A stretch of 40,948 nt of DNA from Paenibacillus peoriae KCTC 3763 (GCF_000236805.1 NZ_AGFX01000002.1:1-40948), one strand, 5' to 3'; counted from the stretch's first letter, positions 1-8,126 are shown. The notes: a model not told the origin generated them from the letters alone. A program made the numbers and translations.

Positions 1-1285
1 ACAGTCCTGGCATGTGGCTGAGGAGTCCATTCAAGGCCAACACATGGCGCCGGACAGTGTATCCGGTCGTGCGCTTCAAGCGGAAAGCATCACTTCGGAA
101 AAGCTGACGGATGAGAGTGTGACAGCGACCAAAATATCACCTTATTCCATCCAGCCGTGGCACATTATCGACGAAGCAGTGCAAGGGAATCATGTGGCAG
201 AAGAGGCTATCCAGTCGAACCATTTGGCCCCGGAATCCGTCACCTCTGCCCATTTGCAGGCTTCGGCAGTGACGACCCAGCATATTGCGCCGGGGAGTAT
301 ATCGGTTCACGCCCTGCAGGCAGGAAGCGTGAACAGTGAGAAGCTTGCGCTGCGGGCGGTGCATGCTTCGAATCTGGCGGAAGCTAGTGTAAGCTCCGTA
401 CATCTGACGGAGCATGCTGTACACCCTCAGCATCTGGCCGATGGGGCGGTCCAAGGATCTGCGCTGGCAGAAGGAGCGGTGCAATCTAGGCATATCGCTC
501 TGGATTCCGTCCAGTCGGAGCATCTGCAAGCAGGGGCCATCCAGCAGCAGCATGTAGGCAGACAGGTGGTGTCGGAGGATGCCTTGCAGGAAGGAGCGGT
601 TACATCCAGCAAGATCGCGAATGGAGCAGTACAGTCCTGGCATGTGGCTGAGGGGTCCATTGAAGGCCAACATATTGGCGAGGAAGTCATTGATACGTAT
701 CACCTGAAGCCGGGGGCGGTGACACTGGCTCAGCTATCCACAGATATCCACCTCTCGGGGCTTTTGCCGGAGGAAGGCATCAGTGGCGACAGACTCCAGG
801 CAGACAGTGTATCTCGCAGCCATCTGAAAGCTCAGGCTGTCGACAGTGAGGTGCTGAGTCCGGATGCTGTAGGATCGGAGCATCTGCAGGCCGCTGCGGT
901 ACAAAGCCATCACCTGGCAGAGCAGAGCATCGAGGGGCATCATCTGGTGGAAGGCTCCGTGGGCTCGCGTGAGCTGGAGCTGAGCGCAGTGAAGCCGGAG
1001 CATCTGAGCATCACACCTGTTCGTACCTGTGCGAATCAGCCCGCATTGCAGCAGTTCGGCAGAGCACCGTTTCTTCTGAAGGGCAGCGAAGGAGAGACGG
1101 AGGTTACGATTGTATTCGGGGAGCCTTTTGTGAACCCGGACTATACGCTTGTAGCCATGACCAACCATCCTCTTTTTCATGCGACATTAAAATCACAGAC
1201 GCCCGGTGGTGCGGTGATCGTCGTAACCAAATGGAACGAAACCTCGCATAATTACGGCATTGTCTCATGGATTGCCATCGGTTAG
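1..1285 (+). CDS. Decapeptide-repeat protein, 5' end outside window
   Basis: The reading frame is open to the left edge, so the N-terminus is missing; a GTG at 14 lies inside a repeat and is unlikely to be the start. About the first 335 visible residues are near-perfect 10-residue repeats of the form [SA][VI]xxxx[LI]xx[GED], for example AVQSWHVAEG, SIEGQHIGEE and AVQSNHLAPE-like units. Residues then pass into a non-repetitive C-terminal domain of about 85 residues ending in SWIAIG, with beta-strand-like alternation, resembling the small C-terminal domains of phage tail fibres or H-type lectins. The 10-residue period with fixed aliphatic positions suggests a beta-solenoid or fibrous stalk carrying a terminal knob. 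I do not recognise a named family. No TM segment is visible in this part. A terminator follows at 1312. Confidence 0.8.
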   Translation, partial: QSWHVAEESIQGQHMAPDSVSGRALQAESITSEKLTDESVTATKISPYSIQPWHIIDEAVQGNHVAEEAIQSNHLAPESVTSAHLQASAVTTQHIAPGSISVHALQAGSVNSEKLALRAVHASNLAEASVSSVHLTEHAVHPQHLADGAVQGSALAEGAVQSRHIALDSVQSEHLQAGAIQQQHVGRQVVSEDALQEGAVTSSKIANGAVQSWHVAEGSIEGQHIGEEVIDTYHLKPGAVTLAQLSTDIHLSGLLPEEGISGDRLQADSVSRSHLKAQAVDSEVLSPDAVGSEHLQAAAVQSHHLAEQSIEGHHLVEGSVGSRELELSAVKPEHLSITPVRTCANQPALQQFGRAPFLLKGSEGETEVTIVFGEPFVNPDYTLVAMTNHPLFHATLKSQTPGGAVIVVTKWNETSHNYGIVSWIAIG

Positions 1286-1311
1286 TCAAGGCGTTATTGT
1301 ATGACATATAT

Positions 1312-1358
1312 AGCGTGCAGCTCGGGTGTTTTCCAGATACAGAGCTACACGCTTTTTT
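1312..1358 (+). terminator. Rho-independent terminator after the repeat-protein gene
   Basis: The arms AGCGTGCAGCTC and GAGCTACACGCT pair over 12 bp with one mismatch and are followed directly by six T. It lies 27 bases after the stop codon. Confidence 0.8.
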
Positions 1359-1443
1359 CATATACTTTTCACATATTTCTTCCACAATTATCCCGAATTC
1401 TCCTGATAAGCTAAAGATACTTTAAAGGAGAGGTGATTCAATC

Positions 1444-1965
1444 ATGAAAAAATGGACTAAAAATGCAGCAGCCGTATTGACCGTAGTAAGCGTACTGGGA
1501 GGAGCTAGCAGCGCATTCGCCGCTACAGCACCAACGACTCCAGCCACAACTGCACCAGCAACTAAAGCTCCCGCAGTTACAGCACCAGCTGCCAAAACAC
1601 CAGCCAAAGCGCCTGTAACGAAAACACCTGTGGTGAAAGCACCCGTTAAAAAAGCTGTGACAGCTCATAAAGCAACAACAAAAGCGAAAAAAGCTCCTGC
1701 CAAAAAAGCAGTTGCCAAAAAAGTGGCAAGCCACAAAGTAAAAGCAGTGAAAGCGAAGCATCATAAAGTTAAACATCATGCTGTTAAACATAAAGCAACA
1801 GCTCACAAAACTCGTGCACATCATGCTGTAGCTAAAAAAGCAACTCACAAAGTAGTTCACAAAGCTCCGGTTAAAAAAGCAGCACCTGCAAAAACAGCTC
1901 CAAAAACAGCAGTGAAAACAGCTCCGAAAGCGGCAGCTAAAGCAGTAACAACAACCAAAAAATAA
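1444..1965 (+). CDS. Secreted Lys/Ala-rich low-complexity protein
   Basis: 173 residues starting at ATG 1444, preceded by AAAGGAGAGGTG at good spacing. Residues 1-26 form a typical Sec signal peptide (MKKW, hydrophobic core, AFA cleavage site). Residues 27-70 are rich in Ala, Pro and Thr. From about 60 to the end the protein is dominated by PAKKAVAKK-like and KHHKVKHHAVKH-like runs, so it is very basic and lacks Cys and Trp after the signal peptide. This composition resembles histone H1 tails and bacterial PAKKA-repeat DNA-binding proteins, but the signal peptide points outside the membrane, where such a polycation would bind teichoic acids, extracellular DNA or other polyanions. It is flanked by terminators on both sides, so it is probably monocistronic. 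Function is unknown; expression as a real protein is likely given the signal peptide and RBS. Confidence 0.8.
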   Translation: MKKWTKNAAAVLTVVSVLGGASSAFAATAPTTPATTAPATKAPAVTAPAAKTPAKAPVTKTPVVKAPVKKAVTAHKATTKAKKAPAKKAVAKKVASHKVKAVKAKHHKVKHHAVKHKATAHKTRAHHAVAKKATHKVVHKAPVKKAAPAKTAPKTAVKTAPKAAAKAVTTTKK

Positions 1966-2024
1966 GGTTGAAGTGCAGTCAGTTTTCAGTTCGCCTGGCA
2001 TATACAGCAGCGATTCAGAATAAG

Positions 2025-2059
2025 AAAAGACGGGACCGGGAACGGTATACCCGTCTTTT
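2025..2059 (+). terminator. Rho-independent terminator after the Lys-rich gene
   Basis: Perfect 10-bp arms AAAAGACGGG and CCCGTCTTTT flank a 15-nt loop; the 3' arm ends in T-rich sequence. Confidence 0.8.
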
Positions 2060-2134
2060 GTCTATTTTGCTGGGCTTCTGTTAAGCTAATAGAGAGGATG
2101 GAACCATCCAGAACAACAGCAAGGGGTTATGGTC

Positions 2135-2845
2135 ATGACAAAAATAGTAGTGGTGGATGACGACGTGTTCATTTTGCAATTAATATCTGAGTATTTGAAA
2201 AAAGAATCTTATGAGGTAACTTCCTTCTCTAGTGGCAAAACCCTGGTAGAGCATATCCGTACGGACCGTCCAGACTGCCTCGTTCTTGATATCATGATGC
2301 CCGGAATTGATGGACTTTCCCTGCTGACTCAGCTTCGTGAGTTTACGGAAATGCCAATTATTATGATTTCCGCGCGTGGTGAAGAAAGTGATCGTATCCA
2401 CGGGCTGGAGCTGGGATGCAGCGATTTTTTGACCAAGCCCTTTAATCCACGAGAGTTGGTTGGGAGGGTCAAAGCGATGCTGCGACTGAGCAAGGCCGGG
2501 ACGTCTGCATCGGATGATAAGGAAGCGGCAGGAGGTGCAGAAGCATGTCGAGCAGGCAATCTGTGTATTTTTGCAGATTTTCGTAAGGTCACTGTGGACG
2601 GACAAGAGTTAAATTTGACCTCCCGTGAATTTGATCTGCTGTTGTTTCTTTCCAATCATTTGGAAAGACCTTTTGGCAGGGAGCATCTGATTCAGCAGGT
2701 GTGGAGCTATGATTTTATAGGTGATGTGAGGGTCGTGGACGATCTGGTCAAACGAATTCGTAAAAAGCTGGCGGAATACCACTCTACGCTCGTCATTAAT
2801 ACCGTGTGGGGATTCGGATATAAAGCAACGGTTCAGGAGCAGTAG
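2135..2845 (+). CDS. OmpR/PhoB-family response regulator
   Basis: The receiver domain (about residues 1-118) has the acidic pocket VVVDDD, the phospho-acceptor Asp52 in LDIMMP and Lys99 in LTKPF. The C-terminal winged-helix domain (about 140-235) has the LTSREFDLLL start and the VWGFGYK wing typical of OmpR/PhoB regulators. An ATG at 2129 is only 2 nt from the AAGGGG ribosome site (2121-2126), whereas ATG 2135 is 8 nt away, so 2135 is preferred (MTKIVVVDDD, 236 residues). The kinase gene begins 2 nt after the stop, so the pair is one operon. The signal and target genes are not evident. No dedicated transporter (such as BceAB) is adjacent; the neighbouring oppD is separated by 213 bases. Confidence 0.93.
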   Translation: MTKIVVVDDDVFILQLISEYLKKESYEVTSFSSGKTLVEHIRTDRPDCLVLDIMMPGIDGLSLLTQLREFTEMPIIMISARGEESDRIHGLELGCSDFLTKPFNPRELVGRVKAMLRLSKAGTSASDDKEAAGGAEACRAGNLCIFADFRKVTVDGQELNLTSREFDLLLFLSNHLERPFGREHLIQQVWSYDFIGDVRVVDDLVKRIRKKLAEYHSTLVINTVWGFGYKATVQEQ

Positions 2846-2847
2846 CC

Positions 2848-4227
2848 ATGCGTACGATGAGAGCTAAAATACTGCTGTCTCTATCTATCGCAATGCTCAT
2901 TACTGTCTGTATTACGGTCGTTTTGTTCATCAGGCTTATCGACGACCTACTCGTAAATCAAGCTAAATCCAAGCTTCACGAGCAGGCACGCAAAGCCGTC
3001 CATATTATGAGCGACGGAGGCTTTGACCGGCTGGATAACGCTGAGCTTAACTATGTCATCAAAGGTATGCTTTTGTCTGCCGACTATTTTATTTTAAGCA
3101 CGGACAATCGTATCATCGACTCCAGCGTGTCTGGAGTGGAGGGGAAGAAGATAGAGAGTTTGCTATTGATCCGTCAGGGATTTTTTGCATCTGTTCATCC
3201 GTCTGCCCATGATCTGGCTTCCGTACATGAAGGGGTTGCCGTGTTTCAAGGTAAAAAGATACTGTTTACAAATGAAGAATTACCTGGCCAACCTTATCGA
3301 ATTTTTGTATACTCGCCGTTGTCTTCATTGAGAGCACTCTATGTGCCGTTAATGAGAACTACAATATTGTCCATCGTGGCGAGCTTTCTGGTGATTCTCG
3401 TTATTGGGCTGATGGTCGTTTCACGACTGGTACGCCCGCTCAAGCGATTGAAGGAGGCTGTAGGCAACTATGAGCCGAATCAACCACAGGATAGTGATTT
3501 TCCGCAGGCAGACAAAAGTGAAATTGGAGAACTGATCGGCACCTTCCATTCCATGTCGGCCCGTATTCAGCAGCATCACAACGGTCAGATTGAATTTTTG
3601 CAAAATGTATCTCACGAGCTAAGGACACCGTTAATGTCTATTCAAGGCTACGTATATGCCATTCAGGATCAAGTGGTATCCCAGGACGAGGGGCTAAGTA
3701 TCATTAAAGTGCAGTCCCAGCGATTAATTGATATGGTGGAAAAGCTGCTTCAGCTATCAAGGCTGGAGGCGTTGAATGAAGAGTGGCCTGTTTCTCTGAT
3801 AGATCTTAGAAGCATGGCAGAGGACGCTGTTCATTTGTTGATGCCGGTGGCTGTTGAACGTTCGATCTCGCTTCGTGTGGAGGGGGAGGGCCTGCATGTG
3901 GCCGTTCCAGCCGAGCAATTGTTCCGCATGATATTGAATTTGTTGCAAAATGCGGTTCGACACACCTTTACGGAGGTTGTCATTCATTTGGAGGCAGGGA
4001 CAACACCGGAGGTTGTATGGGTTATGCATGTGGATGATGATGGAGAAGGACTGACTGAACAAGAGGCAGCTGAGGTGTTCGGGAGATTTTATACGGGTTC
4101 TAACGGTGTCACGGGTCTGGGATTGGCTATTTGCCGTCAAATCGCTTCCCGGCTGGGCGGCGAATTGAGCTGCACACGTTCACCATTGGGCGGGGCGCGG
4201 TTCAGTTATATACAACATATGTTATAA
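2848..4227 (+). CDS. Two-component sensor histidine kinase
   Basis: 459 residues. TM1 is at about 8-30 and TM2 at about 171-192, enclosing an extracytoplasmic sensor of about 135 residues. HAMP follows (about 193-245), then a HisKA dimerisation domain with His256 in SHELRTPL, then an HATPase domain with the N box around Asn368 (NLLQNAVRH), the G1 box DDDGEGL and the G2 box TGLGLAI. This is the classical EnvZ/PhoR-like architecture. The gene starts 2 nt after the upstream OmpR-type regulator and its partner is therefore clear. The sensor region has no motif I recognise. The gene is followed by a 213-base intergenic stretch with no clear terminator. Confidence 0.93.
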   Translation: MRTMRAKILLSLSIAMLITVCITVVLFIRLIDDLLVNQAKSKLHEQARKAVHIMSDGGFDRLDNAELNYVIKGMLLSADYFILSTDNRIIDSSVSGVEGKKIESLLLIRQGFFASVHPSAHDLASVHEGVAVFQGKKILFTNEELPGQPYRIFVYSPLSSLRALYVPLMRTTILSIVASFLVILVIGLMVVSRLVRPLKRLKEAVGNYEPNQPQDSDFPQADKSEIGELIGTFHSMSARIQQHHNGQIEFLQNVSHELRTPLMSIQGYVYAIQDQVVSQDEGLSIIKVQSQRLIDMVEKLLQLSRLEALNEEWPVSLIDLRSMAEDAVHLLMPVAVERSISLRVEGEGLHVAVPAEQLFRMILNLLQNAVRHTFTEVVIHLEAGTTPEVVWVMHVDDDGEGLTEQEAAEVFGRFYTGSNGVTGLGLAICRQIASRLGGELSCTRSPLGGARFSYIQHML

Positions 4228-4440
4228 ATGAATGCAAAAATGGTTGAAACTGATCGTTTTTCAAGCTTAACCTTCCATTGATATAACAATCTATGGGAGG
4301 TTTTTGGGCTTATTTTAGATATTGCTTGACTGGCAGGCACTAAACTGAGTAAAATTGTTCGTATATACCTTGACTCATGAACGTCGTTTTTTTAGATAGT
4401 GGTCAATAATAGTGATGAATAAAAATGAAAGAGTGATGAG

Positions 4441-5508
4441 ATGAACCGCCTTTTGGAAGTGAAGGACTTAACGATATCTTTCAAGACCCGTCAGGGACTA
4501 GTGCAGGCCATTCGTGGCGTGAACTTTCATGTCAATAAAGGAGAGACGCTGGCCATTGTCGGCGAATCCGGCTCAGGCAAAAGCGTAACCTCACAGGCTG
4601 TAATGAAGCTGATACCGACCCCTCCCGGTATGTATCAAAAGGGTCAAATTTTATTTGACGGGGAAGAGCTGATTAATAAAACAGAAAAGCAGATGCAAAA
4701 AATTCGTGGTAAGGAAATCGGTCTGATTTCTCAGGACCCAATGACTTCGCTTAATCCGACAATGAAGGTCGGCAAGCAGATCACGGAAGTGCTTTTCAAG
4801 CATGAAAAGATATCCAAGGATGCTGCTCACAAGCGGGGCATTGAGTTGCTTAGCCTGGTAGGTATTCCGCATCCAGAGCAGCGCTTTAACCAGTATCCGC
4901 ATGAGTTCAGTGGCGGTATGCGTCAGCGTGTCGTGATTGCGATGGCACTGGCTGCTAATCCCAAGCTTCTGATTGCCGATGAACCGACGACTGCGCTGGA
5001 CGTAACGATTCAAGCTCAAATTTTGGAATTGATGAAAGACCTTCAGAAGAAGATCAACACTTCCATCATCTTTATTACCCATGACCTCGGCGTTGTAGCG
5101 AAGATGGCGGATCGCGTGGCTGTTATGTATGCCGGACAAATCGTGGAAACCGGAACAGTTAATGAAATTTTCTATAATCCAAAACATCCATATACTTGGG
5201 GGCTTCTCGCTTCCATGCCAAGCTTGGACAGCCATGGTCAGAAGCTGGCGGCTATTCCGGGCACACCACCGGATCTGTTGCACCCACCTGTAGGCGATGC
5301 TTTTGCAGCCCGCAGTGCTTATGCCATGAAAATTGACTTTGAGAAAGAGCCTCCACTCTTTCAAGTATCTGATACACACTTTGTGAAATCATGGCTGCTG
5401 CATCCAGATGCGCCTGCGGTTGAGCCACCAGAGGCGGTAAAGGCCAAGCTTCGCAAGCTGGATAATGCATTTGAAAAGCCGGTTTTGGTAGAACAATACA
5501 GCGTTTAA
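4441..5508 (+). CDS. oppD: Oligopeptide ABC transporter ATP-binding protein, OppD type
   Basis: 355 residues with Walker A GESGSGKS (41-48), Q-loop in ISQDPMTSLNP (around 97-107), signature FSGGM (156-160), Walker B LLIADEP (176-182) and H-loop ITHD. After the ATPase core is the oligopeptide-type C-terminal extension (GTPPDLLHPP, then a tail ending in EKPVLVEQYSV), which separates OppD/DppD from sugar-uptake ATPases. Family members energise import of short peptides and normally work as OppD-OppF heterodimers. The odd point is context: no oppA, oppB, oppC or oppF lies on either side, and a terminator follows. The cysteines often present in the extension of this family are replaced here (GDAFAARSAYAM). 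A weak RBS (AAAGAGTGA) precedes the ATG. Confidence 0.92.
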   Translation: MNRLLEVKDLTISFKTRQGLVQAIRGVNFHVNKGETLAIVGESGSGKSVTSQAVMKLIPTPPGMYQKGQILFDGEELINKTEKQMQKIRGKEIGLISQDPMTSLNPTMKVGKQITEVLFKHEKISKDAAHKRGIELLSLVGIPHPEQRFNQYPHEFSGGMRQRVVIAMALAANPKLLIADEPTTALDVTIQAQILELMKDLQKKINTSIIFITHDLGVVAKMADRVAVMYAGQIVETGTVNEIFYNPKHPYTWGLLASMPSLDSHGQKLAAIPGTPPDLLHPPVGDAFAARSAYAMKIDFEKEPPLFQVSDTHFVKSWLLHPDAPAVEPPEAVKAKLRKLDNAFEKPVLVEQYSV

Positions 5509-5567
5509 TGAACGATGTAATTTGCTGCTAAACGACTCGTAAATGAGAATTTGTAAAATTCTGAAAT

Positions 5568-5621
5568 AAAAAAAGGGTTGCTCTCTCCATGGAATCATCT
5601 ACGGGGAGGACAGCCCTTTTT
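5568..5621. terminator. Bidirectional terminator between oppD and the pectate lyase gene
   Basis: AAAAAGGGTTG and CAGCCCTTTTT form the base of a long imperfect hairpin; both flanks are A/T-runs, so it can serve the two convergent genes. Confidence 0.7.
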
Positions 5622-5678
5622 GGTGTAAACAGCAGATTGTAAGGATCAGCTATATTGTTGGTGTTAGCGAAGCCGTTT

Positions 5679-6962
5679 TTACAGTTTGCCGGAACCGGCC
5701 TGAGAAGTGACTTCTGCTTTTACGCTGGCAGATGGAGAAATCTTATCGTTCAGCGATGGTTTCCAGCCTACAGAGGAGCTAAGACCCGCGCTGGAGCCTG
5801 CGTTAACAGCTTGTCCATTCAGGATTGTGCCCGTATCCGACAGGGCAGTTCCACCAAAGACAGTCACGATTTTAGCTGCAGTTAAACCGGCAACGTCAAT
5901 GACATTGTTTTCGGCGAAGATTTTGGAGGATTTGCCTGCGCCCCATATATACAGTGTAGGATATTCGGAGCGTTTTACATCACCTGTATAGTAATTGTTG
6001 TACAGATGGACTTGTCCATACCGTACACGTGGTGTGCGTTGTACTGTGTTTTCATAATAATTGTGATGCAGGGTTACACGCAAAGCCCCTTCATCTGCTG
6101 TTTTGCTATCGCTGTTGCCAATAATTGACGATTTATCATGATCGTAAAAGTGATTGTAAGAAACCGTAACCAGATCGCCTTGGTTAATCACATCCAGAAG
6201 TCCATCATGATGCTGGTATTCTCGACCGTAAAAAGTGCCGTTTTGGCTATCGGGGTGAGATCCATCATTGAAGGAATTATGGTCTACCCATACATGCGTG
6301 GCACCGTTAACGGTAATGCTGTCATATTCTGAATTCCAGTTGCCTGTACTGCCGTCGGTTGGGTCCCATTGAGGGAAATAATCGTAAGCATCCTGGAATT
6401 CAATATTGCGGATAATGACATTGTCTATCCCTTTTTTCAGTTGGAAGTTCACGCCGTTAATAACGGCATTGCTACCCAGACCAACAATCGTTGTATTGGA
6501 TGGAATTTCAATGACGACACGACTGGCCTGATTTTTTTGGGAAGCCTCACGTGCCTTTTCCAATGTTCCGGACGGTGCCTTTTTCCCCCATGTGGATGGG
6601 TCATATGCTTTGAGGTAGGCGTCAAAATCATATTTAGGGTCCTTGTAATCGTTCAATCCCAACGGCTTGTTATTGTCATCGGCGTTGACATTGATTGTTC
6701 CTTTAACATAAATGATTTTAGGCGTACTATTGCTTTTTTTGCCCAAAGCATCCACCAATTGCTTGCGATTCGTTACGGTGAAAATATTGGAAGAGGAGGC
6801 CGCAGCTCCGCCCGTTGTGCCTGTAGAAAAGGCTGCCCAACCGTTTTTGCTGCCGAGCGTTTCTTTACCAATATCAGTGGCTGCATGAGCAGGTGTACCA
6901 AGCGGAGCCAGGGTTGTGAACAGTAAGGCTGCTGCGATTCCGAGTGAAAATCTCTTTTTCAT
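5679..6962 (-). CDS. pel: Secreted pectate lyase, polysaccharide lyase family 1
   Basis: 427 residues with a Sec signal peptide (1-27, ending in AHA). The mature protein has the PL1 parallel beta-helix signatures: IIRNIEFQDA (183-192), VWVDHNSF (224-231), HHDGLLD (251-257), calcium-site acidic residues in the DAYDYF/DSITVNG region, and the catalytic-Arg motif RTPRVR (309-314). It cleaves polygalacturonate by beta-elimination outside the cell with calcium. Length fits a single-domain Bacillus-type Pel; there is no carbohydrate-binding module. The start is supported by a GGAGGT site on the minus strand. It is monocistronic, ending against the bidirectional terminator. Two perfect cre matches about 200-350 bases upstream suggest catabolite control, and the product links to the uronate-related genes farther right (27593-29850). 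Confidence 0.95.
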   Translation of the reverse strand: MKKRFSLGIAAALLFTTLAPLGTPAHAATDIGKETLGSKNGWAAFSTGTTGGAAASSSNIFTVTNRKQLVDALGKKSNSTPKIIYVKGTINVNADDNNKPLGLNDYKDPKYDFDAYLKAYDPSTWGKKAPSGTLEKAREASQKNQASRVVIEIPSNTTIVGLGSNAVINGVNFQLKKGIDNVIIRNIEFQDAYDYFPQWDPTDGSTGNWNSEYDSITVNGATHVWVDHNSFNDGSHPDSQNGTFYGREYQHHDGLLDVINQGDLVTVSYNHFYDHDKSSIIGNSDSKTADEGALRVTLHHNYYENTVQRTPRVRYGQVHLYNNYYTGDVKRSEYPTLYIWGAGKSSKIFAENNVIDVAGLTAAKIVTVFGGTALSDTGTILNGQAVNAGSSAGLSSSVGWKPSLNDKISPSASVKAEVTSQAGSGKL

Positions 6963-7077
6963 AAAATACCTCCGTATTATGAGATGAATGGAGTAGACGA
7001 ACGAAGGAAGTCCCGGGTGCTCCTGTGTTTTCTACATTTTCTATCATACTTCGCGTTCCAGTATTTGTTAATATAAT

Positions 7078-7100
7078 AAAAGTTACATACTAAAACTTTT
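7078..7100. promoter_or_regulatory. Perfect 7-9-7 dyad upstream of the pectate lyase gene
   Basis: AAAAGTT and AACTTTT are separated by 9 bases, about 116-138 bases upstream of the pel start in AT-rich DNA. It could be an operator for a pectinolysis regulator; this is inferred from symmetry only. Confidence 0.35.
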
Positions 7101-7162
7101 GTCTAATTTTTTATATAATGAAATAGAACCCTTCTTTTTCCATTAAAAGCGCATACAAAAAA

Positions 7163-7177
7163 ATGAAAACGTTAACA
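7163..7177. promoter_or_regulatory. cre (CcpA-type) site upstream of pel
   Basis: ATGAAAACGTTAACA matches the 15-base cre consensus WTGNAANCGNWNNCW at every fixed position. It lies about 200 bases upstream of the pectate lyase start. The 534-base gap from 6963 to 7496 holds no intact gene; it contains this site, a second cre at 7301, a dyad at 7078 and a plus-strand gene remnant with terminator at 7326-7420. Confidence 0.7.
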
Positions 7178-7300
7178 ATCATATGAAATAGGAATTGTAT
7201 ATATGAATATATGGAATTGTTTTTGTATTTTTTGCTCGAAAGCAACACTGTTCAGGGCTTTCATATTAGACTAGAAAAGGTGCAATAGATCTACTCAAAA

Positions 7301-7315
7301 TGTTAACGATTACAT
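7301..7315. promoter_or_regulatory. Second cre-type site upstream of pel
   Basis: Read on the minus strand (ATGTAATCGTTAACA) it matches WTGNAANCGNWNNCW at all fixed positions. It sits about 340 bases upstream of pel. Two sites upstream of a single gene would allow cooperative CcpA binding, although the distance from the start is long. Confidence 0.6.
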
Positions 7316-7325
7316 ATTGGAGTAG

Positions 7326-7409
7326 GATCGTTATCAGATTGAGGTGCTGACCCAGGCCGTTTATAAACGATATCTTGAGCAGGCAGACCGATTCAGATGC
7401 TTTATCTGA
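7326..7409 (+). pseudogene. Possible C-terminal remnant of an unidentified gene
   Basis: 27 coding-like codons (DRYQIEVLTQ..., ending in RFRCFI) follow directly after an in-frame TAG and have no start codon. The stop falls inside the 5' part of a plus-strand terminator, as expected for the last codons of a deleted gene. No family was recognised; chance is possible at this length. Confidence 0.3.
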
Positions 7410-7420
7410 ACCGGTCTTTT
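7385..7420 (+). terminator. Plus-strand terminator without an intact upstream gene
   Basis: AGACCG-A-TTCAGAT pairs with ATCTGAA-C-CGGTCT (one A/C mismatch) and is followed by TTTT on the plus strand only. The nearest intact genes on both sides are on the minus strand, so it has nothing complete to terminate. Confidence 0.65.
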
Positions 7421-7496
7421 CGGGCTTATACGGGGTAGTGTTAGTGTACAGTGTGATTGAATACTCAGTCTATCTGAACTTAAAATGTGAAACGCC

Positions 7497-7910
7497 TCAG
7501 CTGGTAATCGTAATGGTAGGAGCAGAGATGGTAGGTTGGGTTGTGATGGTGGAGGTTGTGCCGCTAAAATTTGATATGTCTATAACAACGGGGACACCTA
7601 CTGAAATATCAGTTGCGCCAATGACCAGACTTGCTGTGGTTAGGGTGAATAAGGAGTTTTGTTGAACAAGTCCGTTAACATAATAATTAGAAGTATCAGT
7701 AGCCGCTAATGTCGGTAAATTAACAACCGGAGCGTTGGCATCATTTACAAAGCTTGCAGCAGGAATAGTTGTATCTGTTGCTCCGATCATACCGGCCGTA
7801 ATCGTTGCGAAAAAACGAGTTGAGGTTGGGGCTATGGTCGTGGTTATATCACCGCCGGTTGCGACTGGAGCTGTAGCAACCGCAGTAAAAACAGGTTTTA
7901 CGATTGGCAT
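7497..7910 (-). CDS. DUF4183 domain protein
   Basis: 137 residues, rich in Thr, Ala, Ile and Val, without signal peptide or TM segment. The C-terminal half carries the DUF4183 pattern: NYYVNGLVQQNSLFTLT, then ASLVIGATDISVGVPVVID. The same pattern ([17 protein letters not shown]...[10 protein letters not shown]) forms the C-terminus of the divergently oriented collagen-like gene at 8162, so the two are relatives arranged head to head. The family is common in spore-forming Bacilli, often with collagen-like proteins; a spore-surface or exosporium role is inference. The start is set by a strong AAGGAAGGAGG site on the minus strand, 6-8 nt upstream. The 5' leader contains a GAGCCA/TGGCTC hairpin (7938-7954). 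Confidence 0.82.
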   Translation of the reverse strand: MPIVKPVFTAVATAPVATGGDITTTIAPTSTRFFATITAGMIGATDTTIPAASFVNDANAPVVNLPTLAATDTSNYYVNGLVQQNSLFTLTTASLVIGATDISVGVPVVIDISNFSGTTSTITTQPTISAPTITITS

Positions 7911-8098
7911 GCTTCTTACCTCCTTCCTTGTGGGTATGAGCCATTTACTGGCTCTTAATCAATAAATGATTTTTTAACCTATTCGGAAACGGCACATTAA
8001 CCTTTCTATTTATAATAGGGTGGATAGAGGAGGCCCTATTTTTTGCAAGTGTAGGTGGCACAATGATCACTCGGTATTTGTCTATTCAAATGCCCAAA

Positions 8099-8126
8099 AC
8101 CCCCAATGGGAAATGTGCATATAATA
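8099..8126 (+). promoter_or_regulatory. SigK-like promoter of the collagen-like gene
   Basis: AC at 8099-8100 and CATATAATA at 8118-8126 are 17 bases apart. This fits the mother-cell sigma-K pattern (AC, 16-17 bp, CATANNNTA) used for late coat and exosporium genes. An AAAGGAGGTG site follows at 8140-8149. The 251-base gap between the two divergent DUF4183 genes holds this and the leader hairpin at 7938-7954. Confidence 0.5.

Noticed and set aside
137-703. A 188-codon minus-strand frame under the repeat protein
   Set aside because: It mirrors the 30-base repeats and its composition is an artefact of them.
1444-1965. CRISPR-like or satellite repeat in the Lys-rich gene
   Set aside because: Repetition is at the amino-acid level with irregular spacing; there are no fixed repeat and spacer units.
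7375-7665. A 96-codon plus-strand frame opposite the first DUF4183 gene
   Set aside because: It starts at the orphan terminator, has no RBS, and the minus-strand gene is supported by domain and RBS.
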